DNA of 25,998 nucleotides from Dehalococcoidia bacterium (GTDB lineage: Bacteria > Chloroflexota > Dehalococcoidia > Lucifugimonadales > JAGWBF01): assembly GCA_021296025.1 (NCBI GenBank), contig JAGWBF010000008.1:1-25998 (forward strand), in the 5' to 3' direction. The notes beneath the pieces are model-generated. The model did not search any database, was not told where the DNA came from, and saw only the letters and a program-made list of their open reading frames with translations. The stretch's first letter is position 1; the number at the start of each line of letters is the position of its first letter. This document shows, in pieces, positions 1 to 6,046 of this stretch. A program made the position numbers and the translations under genes.

Positions 1-2
1 AC

Positions 3-242
3 GGAGGCCTACCCTACATCGTTGTACTTGCCATCAAGGTTGGCTTGGCAATCTACATGTTCTATCTTGCCAGGTTCCACTTAAGACCGGGTAGAATTGA
101 TGAGGCTGACGAGGGGGCAGGATGGTTCCGGAATGCGTACCGGATGGCCACTGGGGCCACGACCGTGCTGGTGTTGGGGGTGATCGTGTTCCTCCTGGCA
201 GATATCCTGGCCGGCTTGGTAGAACAGAGTCTGAAGTCGTAG
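3..242 (+). CDS. C-terminal part of an integral membrane protein (runs off left edge)
   Basis: The reading frame is open from the first bases of the window to a TAG at 240-242, so the true start lies upstream. About 79 residues remain. They hold two hydrophobic stretches (roughly residues 3-24 and 52-72 of the visible part), separated by a charged loop rich in Arg, Asp and Glu. This looks like the last two membrane spans of an inner-membrane protein. A TTG at 45 could start a 65-residue product, but the frame continues through it without interruption and I see no ribosome binding site there. I do not recognise the family; the pattern faintly recalls small CopD-like membrane proteins, but no diagnostic residues are visible. 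It ends 55 bases before the Trm112-like gene on the same strand and may share its transcript. Confidence 0.6.
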   Translation, partial: GGLPYIVVLAIKVGLAIYMFYLARFHLRPGRIDEADEGAGWFRNAYRMATGATTVLVLGVIVFLLADILAGLVEQSLKS

Positions 243-297
243 CCATGGGAGAATCCAAGGATGGGGCTCAGGCTTCACGCCGTCACCGGAAGAATAC

Positions 298-492
298 ATG
301 CGCAAAGAGTTGATGGATATACTGGCGTGCCCCCTCTGTAAGGAGGCCCTGGAGCTTCAGGTGGACGAAGAGGAAGGGGAAGAGGTCATCAGGGGCCTCC
401 TGCACTGCAGCAGCTGTTCCGAGGACTATCCAATAGAGGGCTCAGTTCCCAACCTACTGCCACCGGGAATGTGGTTGGGGAAAGCTGAATGA
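298..492 (+). CDS. Trm112-family zinc-ribbon protein
   Basis: This 64-residue protein begins MRKELMDILACPLCKEAL and carries two CxxC pairs, Cys11/Cys14 and Cys37/Cys40, with the YPIEGSVPNLLP tail typical of the Trm112/UPF0434 family (PF03966). Length and motif spacing fit the family well. Eukaryotic and archaeal Trm112 are small zinc-binding activators of methyltransferases. Bacterial members are mostly uncharacterised, and a role as a partner of a SAM-dependent methyltransferase is inference. Four acidic residues in a row follow the first zinc knuckle. A GGAAGA purine stretch (287-292) sits just upstream of the ATG and supports the start. No methyltransferase lies nearby, so the partner cannot be guessed from context. 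Confidence 0.85.
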   Translation: MRKELMDILACPLCKEALELQVDEEEGEEVIRGLLHCSSCSEDYPIEGSVPNLLPPGMWLGKAE

Positions 493-532
493 ATCTCACC
501 AGAAATCTGTGTGGAGAGCTACATTTCAGACC

Positions 533-562
533 TTGACATAGGCAAAAGGTTCCCACTATGAT
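533..562 (+). promoter_or_regulatory. Sigma70-type promoter for the small secreted protein gene
   Basis: A perfect TTGACA (533-538) is followed after 18 bases by TATGAT (557-562), five of six matches to the -10 consensus. It lies in the 169-base gap before the secreted protein gene and would give a leader of about 90 bases. This is the best promoter match I see in the window. Confidence 0.7.
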
Positions 563-661
563 TGTCGTTGACCTTGCACCTAGCGGAGCTATGTGGCAAG
601 CTTCATAAACAGAATTCAGTGCTGTTGGCACCAGTGTGACGATGTGGACTAAGGAGGTCTG

Positions 662-1084
662 ATGAAACTTCTACTCCGGAGCAAGCTTGCGGCGTTAGTA
701 CTTGTAGTTTGTCTAGTTTCAGTCATTACAGGCGTCGCGCTGGCGTCAAGCAGCTCTTCTCCCCAGAACCAAGTGCTTACGAGTTCGGTGATTTCGATCA
801 CCCCCTTGCCCCTAGAGGTGCCTGAGGGTGGCAGGCTCGACGTACTTGGAGCAGGCTTTACTCCCCTGGAACTCGTCCTGATAGAAATCTTCACGGGCGA
901 AGGTGAGACGGTTGTAATTGACGGCGGCAGGGCCAACCAGGCAGGCGCCTTCCGTGCCAGCATAGCGGAGCTCCCCTCCAGCGTTGGAGCAGGACTTTAC
1001 ACCATCAATGCCAGGACGGTGGGTTCGACCCATGTGGCGAGCGCACCGCTGGAGGTGTGTGTGGGTTCCCAAGGTAAGTGCTAG
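662..1084 (+). CDS. Small secreted protein with a predicted Ig-like fold
   Basis: The 140-residue product starts with a clear Sec signal peptide: Lys/Arg at residues 2-8, a hydrophobic core at 9-27, and a probable cleavage after Ala26-Leu27-Ala28. The mature part has a Ser-rich linker and then alternating beta-type segments. These include GAGFTPLE (residues 63-70), resembling the G-x-G-F-x-P-x-E turn of short bacterial Ig-like/TIG-type domains that occur on extracellular proteins. Two cysteines close the protein (Cys133, Cys140) and could form a disulfide. There is no lipobox before Cys17 and no membrane anchor, so it is likely released or wall-associated. The start is well set by a perfect AAGGAGGT at 651-658. 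It has its own promoter upstream and a strong hairpin downstream, so it is probably monocistronic. The function is unknown. Confidence 0.8.
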   Translation: MKLLLRSKLAALVLVVCLVSVITGVALASSSSSPQNQVLTSSVISITPLPLEVPEGGRLDVLGAGFTPLELVLIEIFTGEGETVVIDGGRANQAGAFRASIAELPSSVGAGLYTINARTVGSTHVASAPLEVCVGSQGKC

Positions 1085-1140
1085 CTGCCTTGAGAGCTCC
1101 GAGCCGGGCAAGCTCCTGAACCTTTAAGAGCCCGACAAAT

Positions 1141-1175
1141 AAAGAGCTAGGCTGCCAATGCAAGCCTAGCTCTTT
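1141..1175. terminator. Bidirectional Rho-independent terminator
   Basis: A perfect 13-base-pair stem (1141-1153 with 1163-1175) closes a 9-base loop. On the plus strand the stem ends in a run of four T (1173-1176). On the minus strand the descending arm ends in AAATAAA read as TTTATTT. It lies between two convergent genes, the secreted protein (ending 1084) and the CNNM-like gene (ending 1194), and can serve both. Confidence 0.9.
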
Positions 1176-1193
1176 TGTGCCTCTCGTGTCCCG

Positions 1194-2408
1194 TTAGTTT
1201 CTGGCCGAGAGACTGCGCGTCAGCTTGAGCTTGTTGATCCTTCTGCCAAAGAGGGAGATGACCTCGATGGTCAGCCCGTCCAGCATTACCTGGTCTCCCA
1301 CCTCCGGCATCTTGCCAAGGGAGCTGTAAACCAGGCCCCCCACGGTATCCACATCGTCATGGTTGATTGTTGTGGCCATCAGGTCCGAGATGTAGTTGAT
1401 GGTCACCCTGGCATCGACGACGATCTCACCGTTGGGCAGGGGCACCACTCGGGGCTCCATACTTCGTGAGAACTCATCCTCGATCTCTCCCACTATCTCC
1501 TCGATCAGGTCCTCCAGCGTCAGCAGTCCCTCCACTCCTCCATATTCGTCAACGACTATTGCCATCTGGAGGTGCTTATCCTGAAGCTCTCTCAGCAGGT
1601 CGTCCAGGAGCTTCGATTCGGGGATGAAGTAGGCGGGCTTAATTATGGATAGGAGGGATGGGCTCTCCTCGGGGGCGACCAGGTACCGAAGCAGGTCCCG
1701 GGAATAGACCACACCAAGGACCTGGTCGATGGTCTCTTCATACACAGGCAGACGGCTATGGCCATGCTCCAGCATCTTGGCTGCGACGTCAGACAAGGGC
1801 GACTCCACCTCCACCGCGATGATGTCGATCCTGGGCACCATCACGCTCTTCACGGAAGCCTCGTCCATCTTCAAGATGGACCGGATCATCGAACGCTCCC
1901 TCAGGTCCAGCTTGGCCTGGGCCTCCTCTGTGATAACCACTGGCGGAGGGATGAGCGCCTCGGACCCGTTGGAGTCGTTCAGTGCGCTGGGTGTATCGAT
2001 GGGTTCGGGGATTCTCTGGAGACGCCCCCTGCCGGGTAGCATCTTGAGCATGAGCCTTTGAACGGGAATCTGCAGGAGGTAAGCTGCCCTGGGAAACCGA
2101 TTTGACAGCGCACGGACGCCCCATCCGGCAATGATGACAAAAACGAGAAGGCCCAGTGTGGATGGGGCCTGTACCGCCAGGGCTGTGGCATCCAGGTTTA
2201 CAAGGATGACCTGGAGAGAAGCAACCATGGTTATCAGGCCAGCATAGCCTATTATCTGGTGGATGGACCGGAGATAGGAAAGCTGGGCCAAAGCGGGATA
2301 GGGGGGTTCGTCCAGCCGACGATATACACAGGAGGCTGCGCTCGCGTACAAGAAGACCAGCAGACCAGCTGCCAGTGATAAGCTCGGTTCTAAGGTGCTG
2401 CTATCCAA
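1194..2408 (-). CDS. CNNM/CorC (hemolysin C)-family membrane protein with divergent N-terminus
   Basis: The C-terminal two thirds match the CNNM/CorC layout: a MVPRIDIIAVEV CBS-pair entry, a second CBS unit with VVDEYGGVEGLLTLEDLIEEIVGEIEDE, then a CorC_HlyC transporter-associated domain ending near RRINKLKL. Such proteins are linked to Mg2+/Co2+ export and bind nucleotides in the CBS pair. The N-terminal membrane part is odd. It has about three hydrophobic spans in roughly 130 residues and lacks the S-x-S-E-T-A signature and the GE-x-x-PK motif of a normal DUF21 domain, both of which are present in the second paralogue at 15934-17217. The start is taken as TTG at 2408: an in-frame TAA lies two codons upstream, and this start keeps the first span, but the AAGGA before it is unusually close. 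The gene follows glmU by 58 bases on the same strand and ends at the shared terminator. Confidence 0.85.
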   Translation of the reverse strand: MDSSTLEPSLSLAAGLLVFLYASAASCVYRRLDEPPYPALAQLSYLRSIHQIIGYAGLITMVASLQVILVNLDATALAVQAPSTLGLLVFVIIAGWGVRALSNRFPRAAYLLQIPVQRLMLKMLPGRGRLQRIPEPIDTPSALNDSNGSEALIPPPVVITEEAQAKLDLRERSMIRSILKMDEASVKSVMVPRIDIIAVEVESPLSDVAAKMLEHGHSRLPVYEETIDQVLGVVYSRDLLRYLVAPEESPSLLSIIKPAYFIPESKLLDDLLRELQDKHLQMAIVVDEYGGVEGLLTLEDLIEEIVGEIEDEFSRSMEPRVVPLPNGEIVVDARVTINYISDLMATTINHDDVDTVGGLVYSSLGKMPEVGDQVMLDGLTIEVISLFGRRINKLKLTRSLSARN

Positions 2409-2466
2409 TCCTTACGACTTGCTGCCCTGGTGTCCCGCTGTGGGCAGGGAATTCCCGCCGGGTTAC

Positions 2467-3828
2467 CTAAGGACCGGCGGGCTTCTTCCTCGTCCCCACG
2501 ATTCTAGCAGGTACACCCACAGCTAGTCCAGACGGGGGCACATCGTGGGTGACCACTGCTCCAGCCCCGGTAGCTGCGCCGGGGCCGACCTCTACCGGGG
2601 CCACCAACATGGTATCGGATCCGATGAAGGCTTCATCCCCTATCGTAGTACGGTGCTTGGACTCGCCATCGTAGTTACAGGTGACCGTTCCGGCGCCAAG
2701 ATTCACGCCCTCTCCCACTGTTGCATCGCCGATATAGCCGAAATGGCCCATCGCCGTCCCCTGCCCCAGTCGGCTGTTCTTGATCTCGGCAAAGGTGCCC
2801 ACATGTACACCCTCTTCCAGGTAGGTGCCGGGTCGCAGGTGGCAGTAAGGGCCGACCGACACACCGGACTCTAGAGTAGCTTCGGTTAGAAAGGACGCTA
2901 CTACCCGGCACCGGTCTCCGACCTGGGAGTCCCTGATGGTGCTCCCAGGTCCGAGGGTGCAGTCCTCCCCCACGTTGGACTTCCCCAGGACCATGGTGTT
3001 GGGGTAAATGACCGTGTCTTGTCCCAGCCGGACATCGGCGTCCAGGAAGGTGGTCCTGGGGTCGATCATGGTCACGCCCTCATCCATCCAGTGGAGGCGT
3101 ATCCGCTCCCGCATCACCTCTTCGGCCAGGGCAAGCTGGTACCGGGTGTTGATGCCTAGGAGCTCGGTGGGTTCGTCCAGCAGCAGGCTTCCAACCCCCG
3201 CGCCCTGCCCATAGGCAGATGATATAAGGGAAGTGAGGTATATCTCCCCCGACGCCGATGGCTGCACCTTGGGCAGGTTCTCCCAGAGCCACGATGCTTC
3301 GAAGCAGTAGGCCCCGCCGTTGCATTCCCAATTCCCTGGATCGGCCTCACTCGAATCCCGAGTTTCCACGATATCGCAGATGTTTCCCTCAGCATCTCGC
3401 AGGACCCTTCCCATCCCGGCGGCCGGGCTAGGGGCAGCCGTCAGCAGGGTTACGGAAGCCTTCTGGGCGATGTGCTGGGAGAGCATCCTGTCCAGCGTGC
3501 TTGTACGGACCAGGGGGAGGTCCCCGTTCAGCACCAGGATATGGTCGGCCTGTCCGTGGAGTACCCGAGATGCGCAGTCCAAGGCGTGACCCGTGCCCAG
3601 GGGCTGCTCTTGAATGACGCTCTGGATGGTCATGTCTGTCGAGTGGTCCAGCCCGGACCCATCCCTGGACACCACCAGGACTATCTGATCGACTCCAGCT
3701 TCTGCGAGTGCTTCCAGCGGGAAGCTCAGGAGTTCTCGCCCACACATGGGGAGCATTAGTTTGGGCACCTTGGACTTCATTCGTGTGCCCTTGCCCGCAG
3801 CCAACACCACGCCGGCGCAATTAGTCAT
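2467..3828 (-). CDS. glmU: Bifunctional GlmU: GlcNAc-1-P uridyltransferase / glucosamine-1-P acetyltransferase
   Basis: GlmU makes UDP-N-acetylglucosamine, the precursor of peptidoglycan and of many glycans. It acetylates glucosamine-1-phosphate (C-terminal domain) and then transfers UMP (N-terminal domain). The 453-residue length is normal for the family. The N-terminal domain opens with LAAGKGTRM (residues 9-17) and has QEQPLGTGHA (74-82) and NGDLPL (101-106), the nucleotide and metal-binding segments. From about residue 255 the sequence turns into left-handed beta-helix hexapeptide repeats, with the LRPG loop (331-334), the catalytic His362 in AMGHFGYIGDA, and CNYDG (384-388). The ATG at 3828 has AGGTG five bases upstream. 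It is the first gene of a probable two-gene unit with the downstream CNNM-like gene and is divergent from tRNA-Arg. Confidence 0.97.
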   Translation of the reverse strand: MTNCAGVVLAAGKGTRMKSKVPKLMLPMCGRELLSFPLEALAEAGVDQIVLVVSRDGSGLDHSTDMTIQSVIQEQPLGTGHALDCASRVLHGQADHILVLNGDLPLVRTSTLDRMLSQHIAQKASVTLLTAAPSPAAGMGRVLRDAEGNICDIVETRDSSEADPGNWECNGGAYCFEASWLWENLPKVQPSASGEIYLTSLISSAYGQGAGVGSLLLDEPTELLGINTRYQLALAEEVMRERIRLHWMDEGVTMIDPRTTFLDADVRLGQDTVIYPNTMVLGKSNVGEDCTLGPGSTIRDSQVGDRCRVVASFLTEATLESGVSVGPYCHLRPGTYLEEGVHVGTFAEIKNSRLGQGTAMGHFGYIGDATVGEGVNLGAGTVTCNYDGESKHRTTIGDEAFIGSDTMLVAPVEVGPGAATGAGAVVTHDVPPSGLAVGVPARIVGTRKKPAGP

Positions 3829-3953
3829 GTTGACACCTGCTTCAGGTACCCGGGAAGGTGGATGGGTCTCACCGTATAACGATCAGAATAACGAGCCAAT
3901 GGTAATTGAGGCGGAAGTTACCGGTCAAGGAAGGCTCCTCTCGTAGATTGCCC

Positions 3954-3982
3954 TTGTTGTGGCATGGGGCTGGTGATATGCT
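3954..3982 (+). promoter_or_regulatory. Probable promoter of tRNA-Arg(CCG)
   Basis: TTGTTG (3954-3959) and TATGCT (3977-3982) are separated by 17 bases, with the -10 element 12 bases before the first tRNA base. Both boxes are imperfect, but spacing and position are right for a tRNA gene with a very short 5' leader. Confidence 0.5.
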
Positions 3983-3994
3983 TTTTAGGCACAA

Positions 3995-4069
3995 GCCCCC
4001 GTAGCTCAGCGGATAGAGCGCTGGCCTCCGGAGCCAGGCGCGGGAGTTCGAGTCTCCCCGGGGGTACCA
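3995..4069 (+). tRNA. tRNA-Arg, anticodon CCG, with encoded CCA
   Basis: A full cloverleaf can be folded by eye: acceptor 3995-4001 with 4059-4065 (the first pair is a G-U wobble), D stem GCTC/GAGC (4004-4007, 4016-4019), anticodon stem CTGGC/GCCAG (4021-4025, 4033-4037) around the loop CTCCGGA with anticodon CCG at 4028-4030, a 4-base variable loop, and T stem GGGAG/CTCCC with loop TTCGAGT. Discriminator A4066 is followed by CCA (4067-4069). It reads the CGG arginine codon. The rhodanese gene follows 119 bases later and may be co-transcribed. Confidence 0.95.
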
Positions 4070-4171
4070 CCCCACTCTCGAGTCTGAGGGTTTCCGACCC
4101 TTTCCCCTGCGAATTCCTTGAGCCTGCTCTGCTTCGGTCGTGACCTCGGAGCAAGGGGACAAGGAACAACA

Positions 4172-4192
4172 ATGACGGAGCAAGCGCCATGA
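4172..4192 (+). CDS. Possible six-codon leader cistron coupled to the rhodanese gene
   Basis: ATG at 4172 has an AAGGA six bases upstream (4161-4165), a better-placed ribosome site than any before the rhodanese ATG. The mini-frame encodes MTEQAP and stops at TGA 4190-4192, which overlaps the rhodanese start in an ATGA junction (4189-4192). This geometry is typical of translational coupling or a leader peptide. The peptide has no repeated codon suggesting attenuation, and such a short frame could arise by chance. Confidence 0.35.
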   Translation: MTEQAP

Positions 4193-4584
4193 GCATCGAA
4201 CAGATGAACTTCTACCAGAGGAAGCTCGACTATGAGATTGACTCGGCAGACCTTCACGAGGCCCTAGACAGGCGCGAACATATCGTCGTAGTCGATGGCC
4301 GTTCTTCCGGCGCCTATGCCAGGGAACATATCCCGGGGGCCGTCAGTCTTCCCCACAGGGACATCAGTTTCAATAACACCGAATCGCTTCACAAGTCAAA
4401 GCTGTATGTCTGTTACTGCGACGGCATTGGGTGCAACGCCTCGACCAAGACAGCCCTGAAACTCCTCACCCTTGGCTTCCGTGTGCGCGAGCTGATAGGC
4501 GGCCTAGATTGGTGGAAGCGGGATGGCTACCCCACCCATGGTGAGGATGCGCCCCCGGCATCTAACATTAAGTGCGGGTGCTGA
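4189..4584 (+). CDS. Rhodanese-like domain protein
   Basis: This 131-residue single-domain protein has the rhodanese hallmarks: VVVDGRSSGAYAREHIPGA (residues 33-51, the D-x-R and HIPGA motifs), an active-site loop CYCDGIGCNAS (75-85), and ELIGGLDWWKRDGYP (101-115), the GG-x-x-x-W end motif. The sulfur-accepting cysteine is expected in the loop; Cys77 follows the beta strand and is the best candidate, with Cys82 next. The protein ends in CGC (Cys129, Cys131), an extra thiol pair beyond the domain. Such proteins move sulfane sulfur in the cytosol; the physiological acceptor is unknown. The ATG has only a distant GGAG (4177-4180), and translation may depend on the overlapping leader cistron. It converges with the small minus-strand gene 101 bases away, with no clear terminator between them. 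Confidence 0.88.
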   Translation: MSIEQMNFYQRKLDYEIDSADLHEALDRREHIVVVDGRSSGAYAREHIPGAVSLPHRDISFNNTESLHKSKLYVCYCDGIGCNASTKTALKLLTLGFRVRELIGGLDWWKRDGYPTHGEDAPPASNIKCGC

Positions 4585-4685
4585 CGGATTTTCCCAGCCC
4601 ATCTAGCCTTTCTACAGCAAATTACGAGTTGGAGACAAATAGGTTTGGGATAAGGTCAGCATTCCCCGTCTTCATTGAGACGCCT

Positions 4686-4916
4686 CTACTGTCGCCGAGG
4701 GGAGGGCCGCGGCGGGTCGCACCATGAGCAGTAGCGGACCTCCAGGTTTGTGCTTTGGGCCTTGCTCGCCGCACCCGAGACCGTGGGTATGTATTCGAAG
4801 TACTCACAGCTGGGCGGGTCGGTCCGGCTGATTCCTCCGTGTACTTTCAGCCGGCTGCAGGTTGATCGGTGAACTGCAGCATATCTGCCTCTGCGATTGA
4901 CAAAGATCGTAAACAT
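4686..4916 (-). CDS. Small conserved-looking cysteine/histidine protein
   Basis: The 76-residue product has the layout of a widespread type of small uncharacterised bacterial protein: a short beta start, then H-x-x-x-C-x-x-L-K-x-H-G-G (His16, Cys20, residues 16-28), an aromatic middle part (Tyr39-Phe40, Tyr42), and a closing V-x-x-C-x-x-C-x-P (Cys63, Cys66). The spaced His/Cys residues could bind a metal, but this is inference. The start is set by AGGGGG three bases before the ATG at 4914-4916; a longer TTG start at 4931 would place this site inside the gene. It stands alone in an otherwise empty gap of about 500 bases (4585-5101) between plus-strand genes. Recognition is from pattern memory, so a spurious frame cannot be excluded. 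I see nothing else in 4585-4685. Confidence 0.6.
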   Translation of the reverse strand: MFTIFVNRRGRYAAVHRSTCSRLKVHGGISRTDPPSCEYFEYIPTVSGAASKAQSTNLEVRYCSWCDPPRPSPRRQ

Positions 4917-5029
4917 CTTCCCCCTGCACAATTATGGGGGGAGAGGCATGACCCCGCAATTCCCCTGCCCCTTTCGGACCGCCTACACAGTGCCCTTCGG
5001 CAAGACATCCCGCGGACTACCCTGCCTCA

Positions 5030-5058
5030 TTGACGGATAGGTGCTCGGCGTTTAACCT
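5030..5058 (+). promoter_or_regulatory. Possible promoter of the alpha/beta hydrolase gene
   Basis: TTGACG (5030-5035, five of six) and TAACCT (5053-5058, weak) are 17 bases apart. Transcription would start near 5065, downstream of the earlier in-frame start codon at 5030, which supports the start chosen at 5102. Confidence 0.4.
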
Positions 5059-5101
5059 AGCCCCAAGCAGACCTATCGACTACCAGGTAAAGGAGAGCCG
5101 C

Positions 5102-5965
5102 ATGACGATCAGTGAGCGGAAAACCTACGAAGTTGAAATTTCGGATGTGGAATACATCCGGCATGGGGACAGGTCACTGGAGGCGACCCTGTTTAAGCCC
5201 GTTGGCGCCGGACCCTTCCCGATAATGGTCGAGGTTCACGGCGGGGCTTGGGTACGGGGGAACCGGACGAACGGCAATGCGCCCAACGAGGCTCTGGCCA
5301 GGAAAGGGGTCATCGTGGTGGCTCTGGACTTTACGGTGCCGCCCGATGGACCCTACCCGGCTTCCTTCGCCGATGTAAACTACGGCATCCGATGGTGCAA
5401 GACCCAGGCTGCATCCTGGAACGGCCGCGGGGACAGCATCGGGGCTATGGGCACCTCCAGCGGCGCTCATCATGCCATGCTGCTGGGCATGCGCCCCAAC
5501 GATCCCCGCTATTCAGCCCTGCCGGGCCCAGCAGGCGTGGACGGCACCTTGGGTTGCGTGATCATGGTCTCTCCGGTGATAGACCCCCTGGGACGCTATC
5601 ACTACGTTAAGGGTCTTCGACAGGACTGCACCCCGCCTCCGGGGATGGTGGACCGCATCGCGCCCGCCCACGACGATTATTTCCAGACGGAGGAGACCAT
5701 GGCGGAAGCCGCCCCCGCGAAGGCCTTGGCCGGTGGGGAGAAGATGGAGCTCCCGCCCACTCTGTGCGTGGCCCGCACCTACGAGGCGTCCCATCCGCGC
5801 CCGGACCTGGAAGAGTTCATCGCCCAGTACCGGAAGGCTGGCGGAGATATCGACTTCACCGTCTACGAAGGGGAGGGCGAAGGCCTGCTGAGCGACCCCA
5901 CTGCCCCGACGGCAGCGCAGGCGCTTGAGAAGATGAGGGCCTTTATCGAAGAACACCTGGGATAA
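5102..5965 (+). CDS. Alpha/beta hydrolase (esterase/BD-FAE-like) with altered catalytic triad
   Basis: The 287-residue product has the hormone-sensitive-lipase/BD-FAE type core: VEVHGGAWVRG (residues 43-53, the HGG oxyanion motif) and MGTSSGAH (116-123) with nucleophile Ser119 in G-x-S-x-G. The usual D-x-x-V-P acid site aligns with RTYEASHP (225-232), giving Glu228. The usual E-G-x-x-H-G-F stretch reads EGEGEGLL (256-263), so the catalytic His is replaced by Glu260. Fold and nucleophile are intact, but ordinary esterase activity is doubtful. The start at ATG 5102 is chosen over the in-frame start at 5030 because AGGAGA (5091-5096) lies five bases before it and the homologous region begins after it. 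It is single, converging with the flavin oxidoreductase across a hairpin. The natural substrate is unknown. Confidence 0.85.
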   Translation: MTISERKTYEVEISDVEYIRHGDRSLEATLFKPVGAGPFPIMVEVHGGAWVRGNRTNGNAPNEALARKGVIVVALDFTVPPDGPYPASFADVNYGIRWCKTQAASWNGRGDSIGAMGTSSGAHHAMLLGMRPNDPRYSALPGPAGVDGTLGCVIMVSPVIDPLGRYHYVKGLRQDCTPPPGMVDRIAPAHDDYFQTEETMAEAAPAKALAGGEKMELPPTLCVARTYEASHPRPDLEEFIAQYRKAGGDIDFTVYEGEGEGLLSDPTAPTAAQALEKMRAFIEEHLG

Positions 5966-5995
5966 GCCGGGCTGACCGGCCCATCCCCGTAACCG

Positions 5996-6036
5996 GCTCC
6001 CAGCACATGTCTCGCTAATGAGCATGGGCTGGGAGC
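5996..6036. terminator. Hairpin between convergent genes, probable terminator
   Basis: A perfect 9-base-pair stem (5996-6004 with 6028-6036), a mismatch and then four more pairs (6006-6009 with 6023-6026) form a stable hairpin in the 81-base gap between the hydrolase and the flavin oxidoreductase. It lacks a strong T run on either side, so efficiency is uncertain. Confidence 0.6.
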
Positions 6037-6046
6037 TAGTACTGTC

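Noticed and set aside
4087..4101. Hairpin AGGGT/ACCCT after tRNA-Arg as a terminator
   Set aside because: Only five base pairs and a weak T/C tract; insufficient to call.
5030..5101. Earlier in-frame start for the alpha/beta hydrolase
   Set aside because: No ribosome site before it, it overlaps the likely -35 box, and a good AGGAGA precedes the ATG at 5102.
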